Assembly: GCA_965220245.1 (NCBI GenBank)
Contig: CBDCPI010000002.1
Span: 117,994 to 181,993, forward strand
Direction: 5' to 3'
DNA: 64,000 nt
From: CBDCPI01 sp965220245
GTDB lineage: Bacteria; Chloroflexota; Dehalococcoidia; Lucifugimonadales; UBA3495
The position numbers and the translations under genes were made by a program. This document shows positions 16,883 to 24,455 of the stretch, one piece after another. Under the pieces are notes generated by a model. The model ran no database searches and was not told the DNA's origin. It was given only the letters and a program-made list of their open reading frames with translations. Within the stretch, counting starts at the first letter, position 1; each line of letters begins with the position of its first letter.

Positions 16883-18019
16883 TTACAGGAAGCTCAGCTT
16901 CTCGTAGCTGCCGCCGATGATGGGCTTGGAGTCAAGAGCAAACCAGTTTTCCAGGATGGTGGCGTAAACCGAACGGAAGTCTAGGTTGAACTTCAGGTTG
17001 CCGCCCTCTTCCTGCTGGCCCGGCTCTAGGGACGGGTATTCTCCGTAGATGCCGCCTTTGACGCCCTCGCCCAGAGCGAAAGCGATGCCGGCAGCGCCGT
17101 GGTCGGTGCCCGAGCCGTTGTCGGCGATCCGGCGTCCGAACTCGGTGAAGAAGATCGTGACCACGTTGTCGCTGGCCTGGTGGTCTCGCAGGTCGGTTAC
17201 AAAGGCGTCCAGGTTATTGGACACATCGGTCCACAGCCCCGCTTGCAGCGCGGCCTGGTTGGCGTGGGTGTCGAAGCCATTGTACGGGGAGGTGGTGTAC
17301 AGGACCCGCGTGCCAAACTCAGCCAAGTGGGTCTGAGCGATGTTCTTCATGTACTGGCCCACCGAGGTGCCGGAGTATTCCACGTTGGAGGTGTACTTGT
17401 CCGGCGCAGTTGCCAGAATGTCGGCGCCCTTCAGAGCGTCGGTGCCGGTATTGCGGATGTAGTCCATCACCGCGCCGCGGCCGATGGCCGGGGAGTACAT
17501 GCGTCCGAACACGTCCAAGGCCTCGGCCCGCTGGTCTTCCCCTTCGATACCGGTCAACAGTCCGTAGGTCTCCAGGTCGCCAACCGACGCCACGGGTACG
17601 CCGTCCTTGGCTAGAGCCCGGGGCAGGCCGCGCCCGAAGTTAACGCCGGTCAAAACGTTCTCGGCGTTGGGGTCCATCTCTTTCATGGCCCGGCCCAGCC
17701 AGCCCTCGGTGCCCTGGGTCTCGGGCTCGCAGGTGTGCCAAATGTCCATGGACCGGAAGTGGGAATAGCTGGCGCGGGGATAGCCGATGCCCAAGAATAC
17801 TGCCAGCTTGCCCTCGTCCCAGTACTTCTTCAGGGGGGCCATAGTGGGGTGGAAAGCCAAGTCGTCATTGATCGGCAGGTACTGGTCCTCGGAAATCGCC
17901 AGGACCGGCCGAAAGTCCCGATAGAGTCCGTTGTTGCGAGGGATAACCGTGTTCAAGCCGTCGTTGCCGCCCGACAGGGAAAGGACTGCCAGGACTGGAT
18001 CTTTCTTGGTAGAAACCAT
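16883..18019 (-). CDS. DUF1501 protein (sulfatase-like fold)
   Basis: DUF1501 proteins have an alkaline-phosphatase/sulfatase-like fold and nearly always occur beside DUF1800, as here. LSGGNDGLNTVIP, YSHFRSMDIWHT, GFDTHANQ and TIFFTEFGRRI...DHG are the conserved segments. The ATG at 18019 is chosen because AGGAG is well placed before it; an upstream in-frame start at 18088 would add a low-quality extension. Unlike most family members it has no twin-arginine signal, so it should act in the cytoplasm. The activity is not established. Confidence 0.87.
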   Translation of the reverse strand: MVSTKKDPVLAVLSLSGGNDGLNTVIPRNNGLYRDFRPVLAISEDQYLPINDDLAFHPTMAPLKKYWDEGKLAVFLGIGYPRASYSHFRSMDIWHTCEPETQGTEGWLGRAMKEMDPNAENVLTGVNFGRGLPRALAKDGVPVASVGDLETYGLLTGIEGEDQRAEALDVFGRMYSPAIGRGAVMDYIRNTGTDALKGADILATAPDKYTSNVEYSGTSVGQYMKNIAQTHLAEFGTRVLYTTSPYNGFDTHANQAALQAGLWTDVSNNLDAFVTDLRDHQASDNVVTIFFTEFGRRIADNGSGTDHGAAGIAFALGEGVKGGIYGEYPSLEPGQQEEGGNLKFNLDFRSVYATILENWFALDSKPIIGGSYEKLSFL

Positions 18020-18056
18020 CTTCGCTCCTCCGTTGATTATTTCCTGGGGTTGAGGT

Positions 18057-19478
18057 TTATTCGAACTGGAACTCTGCCGTGGAGGCAATCATCTGGAACA
18101 TTTCGCCGGTACGGCGGGTGAACTCGGGTTGCTCGCTGCCAGCGTGCCGCAGTTCTCCGCCCTTCTCGACATGCTCGATCAACTCGGTCCTGGTGGCGTC
18201 GTCAATAACCAGCGGGCCGATCATGTCAAGACACCCATCTACGAAGGCCTCGGGACTCAAGGTGTCGCCGCGGGCCATCAACCGGTTGACCAGCGACCGG
18301 ACTCCTGGCAACTCAGTGTTGCCCAGCAGATCGGAAGCGTAGTTGATGCGCTCCACCAGAGTGCCGCTGTCGATCCACTCCCGTCCCGTATGCCAGCCCT
18401 CCACGGTGGGCGGGTTCATCAGGTCCATCCCCATGTACTTGGGCTCCTGGGACAATTCGAAGAGCCCGGGTTTGATCTCCCGGTGGTCATCCACCAAGCG
18501 CAGGGTCCCGGCGACCATCTCGGCGGGGCTCTTTACCTTGGCGTACCGCACCGACTCGGACTTGAAGGACTCGGAGGTGAAGAGCACCCGGAGCACCTCG
18601 GTGATGTCATAGCCGGAATCGAAGTACGCTTGTTCCATGGCGTTGATCAAAGCCATGTCTCGCGGAGGCGTCAGCCGCCAAGCGGGAATCTGGACATCGT
18701 CGGCCACGAAGAAGTTGTACAGGTGACGCGAGATGAACCGGGCGGTGGCGGGCTGCTTGGCGATAATGTCCAAAATGTCATCACCGTTCCAAGGACCCGT
18801 CTCTCCCAGGAAGGTCTTTTCGCTGTCGTCATGGTCCGCCGGGTCGAAGCGGAATTCCCAAGGGCTCCGGCCATGAGGGAACGGAGGATACGGGGGAGCG
18901 ATGTTCCACCCGGTAAAAGCCCGAGCGCACGTCTTAACGTCGTCTTCAGAGTAGTTGAAGGCTTCGTCCTTGCCTGCGCCCAAGGAGAACAGCTCCAGCA
19001 GTTCCCGCCCGTAGTTCTCGTTCAGGTTGATCTTGTGACTCTCGGAGTTGTCCAGGTAGTACACCATGCCGGGGTTGGTGGACAACTGGTACAGCAGGTT
19101 CCGGAAGTTCCCCATGCCGTTTTCCCGGAACATATCGACCATGCGGCCCATCTCGAACCCGCTGTCGATCTTGCTGTGGCCGGCGCAGAAGATCATGTGC
19201 CAGAACAGCGCCATCTTTTCCTGGAGCTGCCGGGGCTCGTTAATCATCCGGTAGATCCACTGCTGAACGTTCACCTCAATCGCAGCGGCCTGGTAGTAGG
19301 ACGGTTGATACCGGAACATCAGGTCCTCTGCGACCCCAGTCTGGGTCCCTGGGTTCAACAGTTCTGCCACTGTCTCGTCGTATCCTTGAGCCGCTCTAGC
19401 CTCGATTTCATCGCGGCTCGCGCCAAAGCCAGCCCGGCGCAGCAAGTGGGCCATTAATGCAACGTCTTGGTCAGCCAT
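18057..19478 (-). CDS. DUF1800 protein
   Basis: The 473-residue protein starts MADQDVALMAHLLRRAGFGASRDEIE, the DUF1800 opening, and carries QLQEKMALFWHMIF, NYGRELLELFSLG and NPPTVEGWHTGREWI. AAGGAGGAG precedes the ATG. It is 37 bp upstream of the DUF1501 gene on the same strand, the standard pair. The biological role is unknown; export or modification of secreted polymers has been proposed for the pair, but nothing here proves it. It lacks a signal peptide. Confidence 0.87.
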   Translation of the reverse strand: MADQDVALMAHLLRRAGFGASRDEIEARAAQGYDETVAELLNPGTQTGVAEDLMFRYQPSYYQAAAIEVNVQQWIYRMINEPRQLQEKMALFWHMIFCAGHSKIDSGFEMGRMVDMFRENGMGNFRNLLYQLSTNPGMVYYLDNSESHKINLNENYGRELLELFSLGAGKDEAFNYSEDDVKTCARAFTGWNIAPPYPPFPHGRSPWEFRFDPADHDDSEKTFLGETGPWNGDDILDIIAKQPATARFISRHLYNFFVADDVQIPAWRLTPPRDMALINAMEQAYFDSGYDITEVLRVLFTSESFKSESVRYAKVKSPAEMVAGTLRLVDDHREIKPGLFELSQEPKYMGMDLMNPPTVEGWHTGREWIDSGTLVERINYASDLLGNTELPGVRSLVNRLMARGDTLSPEAFVDGCLDMIGPLVIDDATRTELIEHVEKGGELRHAGSEQPEFTRRTGEMFQMIASTAEFQFE

Positions 19479-19520
19479 GAGCTCCTCCTTAATATATTTT
19501 GGTATGTCTTATTATCCGGT

Positions 19521-19673
19521 CTAAACTAAAGCCAAGGTGAAATGTACATATCGCCAGAACGCCCTGTCGGTGCCCACCAGGTTGGGGCCTAAGGGTGATA
19601 TGAGGTGCCGTAGAGTCCTTTCGATCCTCGTCAAAACCCCCGAAATGCACATCCCACCTTGGTATTGGTTTAG
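19521..19673. mobile_element. 153-bp miniature element, copy 1
   Basis: It begins CTAAACTAAAGCCAAGGTG and ends with the near-complement CACCTTGGTATTGGTTTAG; the inverted ends match for about 29 bp with five mismatches. It is base-for-base identical to 49987-50139. There is no usable coding frame. No clear target duplication is seen at this copy. Confidence 0.9.
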
Positions 19674-20178
19674 GTACGCTGTACCAGAAAGCCACCCCCT
19701 TTTCGTCAAACGGCATTGGGCCTATGCAGCCGGGACCGCCTTTTAGGTGATGTCAATCTTTGGTAACAACCATTCTAAGAAGATAAGATAATATAACCCG
19801 CTTTTCGTGTCAACAAGCTGTAGGATTCTCGGCGATGCCTTAAACCAGCGTGAACACGGTATGAACCGGACCGTAACGAGTTCTATTATACCAATGCCGG
19901 GTTGATTAGTTAATAGGCCCAAGTTAAACGGTCCAACATTCCGCTATTGGTGGCCTGCCATACCGCAGGCAGACCGAAACTGCGGACAAGGACCTGCATG
20001 GCTTCTAAATTTGTTATATAAGGCCTCGAAAAACCCTTGACACCGTCGTTTGGCCTTTGCTAGCATTTCTGACGGCAATGGGCATCGTTATACGATGTAT
20101 TCCACCGGCTCTCCCAAGGCGGTCTTCCGTTACCTAACCTAGGCTCTGTTGCCTGGGACAGGGGCTATAGCCTGAAAC
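19674..20178. other. Non-coding region ahead of the hopanoid operon
   Basis: About 500 bp separate the 153-bp element from the prenyl synthase gene. I see no gene, tRNA or clear RNA fold. AT-rich tracts near 19780-19800 and 20005-20022 and the promoter candidate at 20037 are the only signals. This is probably the divergent control region between the DUF1800 operon and the hopanoid operon. Confidence 0.5.
20037..20066 (+). promoter_or_regulatory. Candidate sigma70 promoter of the hopanoid operon
   Basis: TTGACA at 20037-20042 is a consensus -35 box. TAGCAT at 20061-20066, 18 bp on, is a fair -10 box. It lies 112 bp before the prenyl synthase ATG. Confidence 0.5.
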
Positions 20179-21291
20179 ATGACCTCACAACCCGCTACTC
20201 AAGCCGAGCCGCGAGGAGAGCTTCCGGCGATGTTTGCCCGGTACAAGTCCTGGATCGATCAGGAGTTGGCTAGGGCCGTGCCGGAGTCCGCGTCTTCCCG
20301 CGGTTCTTCTCACCCCGGTTCTTCTCAATTGTATATCCTTTTGCAGTACCATCTTGGCTGGGTGGACCAACTGGGCAATCGGCCTCTGTCGCCGATTGCC
20401 CAAGGCAAAGCCCTCCGGCCAACCCTCTGTCTTTTTGCTTGCGATGCGTTGTCGAATAACTCCAATCAAGAGGGCATCTATCGGGCGGCTCCTGCCGCGG
20501 CGGCCTTAGAGCTTATCCACAACTTCTCCTTGGTCCACGACGATATCCAAGACCAAGACCTGGAGCGGCGCCACCAACCGACAGTTTGGTACGTGTGGGG
20601 CGTTGCCAAAGCCCTGGTCGCGGGCGATGCTTTGCAGTCTGTTGGCGATCTGGCGTTGCTTGACACCGCCCGCCGGGGCGTGCCAGTGGAGACCGTGCTG
20701 AAGGTTTCGGAGCTTTTGACGGCCAGTTACCTGCAGATGATCGAGGGCCAGTGCTTGGACTTGGAATTTGAGAGCCGGACGGCCATCACCACCGAGGAAT
20801 ACCTCGAGATGATTGCCCGCAAGACCGGGGCTTTGATCCGGTCCGGATTGGAGATCGGGGCCCTATTGGCAACCGACGATGCGGCGATTATCGAGTCGTT
20901 TGCGAGCTTTGGCACCTACTTGGGCCGTGCCTTTCAGATAAAGGACGACTTTCTGGGCATTTGGGGGGATGAAGCCACCACCGGCAAGCCTGCGGGAAAC
21001 GACATCCGGCGCCGCAAAAAGTCCTTCCCCGTTGTCTTTGCACTAAACGAGGCCAGAGGTCCCGCCAAGGAAGACCTCCTGAGGATTTACCGGCAAAAAG
21101 AGCTAACCAGGGAAGACGTTGACCGAGTATTGGCAATACTCCATGATGTCGGCGCGGCCGAACGGTCTCAGCAAATAATCGAGACCAGCGCCAAGGAAGC
21201 TATTGAATCTCTGGCCGGCGTGGGACTGCCCCAGTGGGCTCGTGAAGAAGCTGAAGGCTTGTTGAGTTTTCTCTCTAGCAGAGACTTTTGA
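20179..21291 (+). CDS. Polyprenyl diphosphate synthase (farnesyl/geranylgeranyl type)
   Basis: The enzyme joins C5 isoprenyl diphosphates into longer chains and, in this operon, would feed squalene. The first aspartate-rich motif is SLVHDDIQDQDLERR. The second reads IKDDFLGIWGD, where the usual third Asp is replaced, as seen in several actinobacterial-type synthases. KALRPTLCL supplies the diphosphate-binding lysine and arginine. At 370 residues it has an extended N-terminus of about 40 residues rich in serine. Product length cannot be fixed from sequence. Confidence 0.88.
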   Translation: MTSQPATQAEPRGELPAMFARYKSWIDQELARAVPESASSRGSSHPGSSQLYILLQYHLGWVDQLGNRPLSPIAQGKALRPTLCLFACDALSNNSNQEGIYRAAPAAAALELIHNFSLVHDDIQDQDLERRHQPTVWYVWGVAKALVAGDALQSVGDLALLDTARRGVPVETVLKVSELLTASYLQMIEGQCLDLEFESRTAITTEEYLEMIARKTGALIRSGLEIGALLATDDAAIIESFASFGTYLGRAFQIKDDFLGIWGDEATTGKPAGNDIRRRKKSFPVVFALNEARGPAKEDLLRIYRQKELTREDVDRVLAILHDVGAAERSQQIIETSAKEAIESLAGVGLPQWAREEAEGLLSFLSSRDF

Positions 21292-21357
21292 ACCCCGGGG
21301 ATTCGATTCCTGAGAATTCGATCCTTGAGAACTCGATCAATAGAGGTCAATACCAAA

Positions 21358-22398
21358 ATGAAACGGGCAAAGCGGCCGTTGGAACTATCATTCCGGTTGG
21401 GCGCCTACATACTGAAGAACCGTTTGCGGGGCCGAAAGCGGTTCCCGTTGGTGACTATGCTGGAGCCCTTGGAGATGTGCAACTTGGCTTGTGTCGGATG
21501 TGGGCGCATCCGGGAGTACAAGCCGGTCATCGACAAAATGATGCCGGTCGAGGAAGCCTTGGCCGCGGTCGACCAGTCCGGGGCCCCCATCGTATCCGTC
21601 GCCGGTGGCGAGCCTACCATCCATCCTCAGATAGACCGGATACTCAACCAACTGGTGGCCCAAAAGTATTTCGTCTACTGCTGCACCAACGGGCTATTGC
21701 TGGAGCGGCTACTGGCCAAGGTGCCCGCCTCCAAGTACCTCTGTTGGGTGGTGCACATGGACGGGATGGAAGAAAAGCATGACGAGTCGGTGGCCCGAGC
21801 CGGTGTATTCAAAAGAGCGGTCGCCAGCATCGAGACCGCGTTGGACCAAGGCTACCGGGTTTGCACCAACACCACGGTCTTTCGCAATAGCGATGCCGAG
21901 GACCTCTGGGAAATGTTCCGGCTGGTGAAGGCGCTGGGGGTCGAAGGCTCCATGATTTCGCCGGGGTACGAATTCGAAGACGCCCCCGACCAAGACCTGT
22001 TCCTTAACCGCCGTGAGTCCCACGCCATCTTCAAGAAGTTGCTGGACCCGGCCAAGACCACCGGCATGAAGTTCTATAACAACCCGCTGTACCTGAACTT
22101 CCTGCAAGGTTCGAGAGAATACCAATGCACGGCGTGGTCCAACCCCACCTACACCATTATGGGTTGGCGCAAGCCTTGTTACCCCTTGGCCGACGAGCAC
22201 GTGACCAAGGTCGACGAGCTTTATGACGAAAAGCTGTGGGAACGCTACGGCGTGGGCAAGGACCCCAGGTGCGCCAACTGCATGATGCACTGCGGTTTCG
22301 AGTCGGCCACTATCTTCCAAGCCGTATCCACGCCCAAGGACTGGGCTACCCTGATCAAGTCCGGCGCGGCGGGCAATGCGGGGATTACGGCGGCGTGA
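21358..22398 (+). CDS. hpnH: Adenosyl-hopene transferase HpnH (radical SAM)
   Basis: HpnH adds the 5'-deoxyadenosyl radical to diploptene to give adenosylhopane. The radical-SAM cluster motif is CNLACVGC in MLEPLEMCNLACVGCG, followed by VAGGEPTIHPQID. A C-terminal cysteine cluster appears as CANCMMHCGFES. The ATG at 21358 is preferred: it yields MKRAKRPLEL with AGAGGT upstream, while 21325 adds residues encoded by a repetitive leader. The length of 346 residues is normal. It sits directly upstream of hpnG, its pathway successor. Confidence 0.92.
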   Translation: MKRAKRPLELSFRLGAYILKNRLRGRKRFPLVTMLEPLEMCNLACVGCGRIREYKPVIDKMMPVEEALAAVDQSGAPIVSVAGGEPTIHPQIDRILNQLVAQKYFVYCCTNGLLLERLLAKVPASKYLCWVVHMDGMEEKHDESVARAGVFKRAVASIETALDQGYRVCTNTTVFRNSDAEDLWEMFRLVKALGVEGSMISPGYEFEDAPDQDLFLNRRESHAIFKKLLDPAKTTGMKFYNNPLYLNFLQGSREYQCTAWSNPTYTIMGWRKPCYPLADEHVTKVDELYDEKLWERYGVGKDPRCANCMMHCGFESATIFQAVSTPKDWATLIKSGAAGNAGITAA

Positions 22399-22423
22399 CT
22401 GCTTGCCTCTTTAACTAAGACCT

Positions 22424-23386
22424 ATGTCGTTGACCATTGTTGCGGCTATTGAATATGAGCTTTCCGGTCTACGCCGGGAGCTAACGGCTGGCCGGCTCCC
22501 CTTGGGCGCCGGGCCTTCCTCCGGTCCCCTTGAGGTGGCCTTGCAGGTAATCGGGGTAGGGAGAACCCGCGCCATGGCGTCCACAACTCGCCTCTTAAAC
22601 CCGGTGCCCGATGACTCCTCCGCCAAGACCTCGCCTCCGGACCAGCTATTGCTGGTGGGCTTTGCCGGCGCCGTGGACCCTTCCTTGAAAACCGGCGATC
22701 TGGTGTTGTCTCCCCGCTATTTCCGGGCCGACGAGGGGACTTCCTCAACGGGAGGTATTCAAGAATATCTGATCCCCGATCATGCGCTGTGGGAACGAGC
22801 GCAGCGAACGGCTGCCCAAACGGGCGGCAAAGTGGTCAAGGTAGACTCGTTGACGGTCCCCAATCTAGTAGCAACCCCAAAGACTAAGAACACCATCGGT
22901 CAGCGCTATCCGGTCGGCATTGTAAACATGGAGGATTACTGGGTGGCGGCTGCGGCCCAAAAAGCCGGGGTGCCGTTCCTTTCGGCTCGGGTAGTACTGG
23001 ACCGGGCCGGTCAATCGCTGCCACCGTACCTGCTACAAATCGCCGGGCCCCGGTTTAGTGGAGTCCTTGGGGTAGTGACCCGGCCTTGGCGCATACCGCC
23101 ATTGCTGCATCTCTCCCGCCAAGCCGCTGCCGCCCGGAAGGTGCTGACCCAGTTTGCTCGGACTTTCGTGCAGCAGACTTGCCGGGAGAACGCTATTAGG
23201 GAGAACGCTATTAGGGAGAACGCTATTAGAGGGTGTATGCAAAGTCCCCTCTCCCCAAGGGAGAAGGGATTTCTAACACATCCTCCACATCCTCTTGAAG
23301 AAGCCTCTAGGGCATCCGAGGCTCCATTCCATGATTCAGGGGGCAAGAACGGTCCGATGCAAGTCCCCTTGAAGGCGCCGCTATGA
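22424..23386 (+). CDS. hpnG: Adenosylhopane nucleosidase HpnG with repeat-derived tail
   Basis: HpnG belongs to the nucleoside phosphorylase/MTAN fold and releases adenine from adenosylhopane, leading to ribosylhopane. LLLVGFAGAVDPSLKTGDLV, the MEDYW segment in place of the usual ME-S, and VVLDRAGQSLP mark the family. The conserved part ends near residue 250. After that comes ENAIR three times and a tail (GCMQSPLSPREKGFLTH) whose DNA looks like non-coding repeat, so the C-terminus seems to have been extended by inserted DNA. Its TGA overlaps the hpnA start by four bases. Confidence 0.85.
   Translation: MSLTIVAAIEYELSGLRRELTAGRLPLGAGPSSGPLEVALQVIGVGRTRAMASTTRLLNPVPDDSSAKTSPPDQLLLVGFAGAVDPSLKTGDLVLSPRYFRADEGTSSTGGIQEYLIPDHALWERAQRTAAQTGGKVVKVDSLTVPNLVATPKTKNTIGQRYPVGIVNMEDYWVAAAAQKAGVPFLSARVVLDRAGQSLPPYLLQIAGPRFSGVLGVVTRPWRIPPLLHLSRQAAAARKVLTQFARTFVQQTCRENAIRENAIRENAIRGCMQSPLSPREKGFLTHPPHPLEEASRASEAPFHDSGGKNGPMQVPLKAPL
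23183..23230 (+). repeat. Triple 15-bp tandem repeat within hpnG
   Basis: The unit GGGAGAACGCTATTA occurs three times in phase and encodes ENAIR repeats. Being 15 bp it keeps the frame, so copy number can change without breaking hpnG. Confidence 0.9.
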
Positions 23387-24402
23387 GAGTCTTGGTTACC
23401 GGGGCCACCGGGTTTGTCGGCGGCAATCTGGCCAGGGAGTTGAAGCGCCGCGACTATGACGTGCTGGCCCTGGTCCGCCCCGGCAGTAATACCCTGGCCA
23501 TCGACGGGACCGGTATTCGGCAGATTCCCGGAGACATTCTGGACCGGGAGTCGCTGGACCGGGCGGTGCAAGGGTGCGAAGGGGTCTTCCACTGCGCCGC
23601 TGCCTACACTTTTTGGTCTCCCGACCCGGGACTGGTGTACCGGACCAATGTGGAGGGTACGGCCAACGTTCTGGGAGCGGCGTTAGACGCCGGAGTGTCG
23701 CGAGTAGTCTACACCAGCACCGTTTCCACGGTAGGTCTTCCCAATTGGGAGCTTTCCACCGAGGAGTCGCTGGCCGACCCGGAGCACCTGAAGGGACATT
23801 ACAAAAGGTCCAAGTACCAAGCCGAGCAACTGGCGCTGAACATGGCCCCGGAAGACCTGCCCATCGTGGTGGTAAACCCAACTACGCCGGTGGGCCCCTG
23901 GGACGTCAGACCCACACCCACCGGGAAGGTGGTCTTGGACTTTCTGTTGGGACGCATCCCGGCTTGGCTGGATACCGGGATGAACTTGGTGGACGTGGAG
24001 GATGTCGCGGTGGGCCACGTCCTAGCCATGGAACGGGGTCAACCGGGCCAGCGATATCTGTTGGGTAACCGCAACGTGACGCTGAGAGAGTTGTTCATCA
24101 TGCTACAAGAGGCCACGGGTCTAGCCGCCCCCAGGTGGCGGGCGCCCTATTGGTTGGCCCTGGGCGCTGGCTACGTGGACCGGTGGCTGGAGGGCGCCCT
24201 GCTGCGGAAGGAACCACGGATACCCTTGGAGGGGCTTCAAGTCTCCAAGACCCCAATGTATGTCAGTTGCCGGAAAGCCTTGACCGAATTGGGCCAACCG
24301 CAAAGTCCGGTGGAGACGGCGCTGGAAAAATCAATCAATTGGTTCGAGGAATACGGGTACACCGGAAAAAAATGGAAAAGAGTCAAGCAAGCAGTGGGCT
24401 AG
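23383..24402 (+). CDS. hpnA: Hopanoid-associated NAD-dependent sugar epimerase HpnA
   Basis: This is an extended short-chain dehydrogenase. The nucleotide-binding motif is TGATGFVGGNLA; the catalytic Ser and Tyr-x3-Lys are seen as YTSTVSTVG and HYKRSKYQAE. NPTTPVGPWDVRPTPTG and FLLGRIPAWLDTGMNLVDVEDVAVGH are characteristic of HpnA. The 339 residues fit. It overlaps hpnG by ATGA, so the two are co-translated. HpnA is thought to act on the sugar part of side-chain-extended hopanoids, but its precise substrate is unsettled. Confidence 0.9.
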   Translation: MRVLVTGATGFVGGNLARELKRRDYDVLALVRPGSNTLAIDGTGIRQIPGDILDRESLDRAVQGCEGVFHCAAAYTFWSPDPGLVYRTNVEGTANVLGAALDAGVSRVVYTSTVSTVGLPNWELSTEESLADPEHLKGHYKRSKYQAEQLALNMAPEDLPIVVVNPTTPVGPWDVRPTPTGKVVLDFLLGRIPAWLDTGMNLVDVEDVAVGHVLAMERGQPGQRYLLGNRNVTLRELFIMLQEATGLAAPRWRAPYWLALGAGYVDRWLEGALLRKEPRIPLEGLQVSKTPMYVSCRKALTELGQPQSPVETALEKSINWFEEYGYTGKKWKRVKQAVG

Positions 24403-24455
24403 GACTAACGCGGCCCAGGCTCTTGATACCCGCAACGTAACCAGAGTAGGTAGTA

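Noticed and set aside
18129..19457. A 442-codon open frame on the plus strand opposite DUF1800
   Set aside because: It is antisense to a well-conserved gene, has no recognisable motif and a composition typical of a codon-bias shadow.
19521..19673. The 153-bp repeat as a structured regulatory RNA
   Set aside because: Inverted ends and an identical second copy in an unrelated context fit a mobile element better; no gene in common lies downstream of both.
23183..23230. CRISPR-like short repeats
   Set aside because: The repeats are head to tail with no spacers and encode part of hpnG; no cas gene is near.
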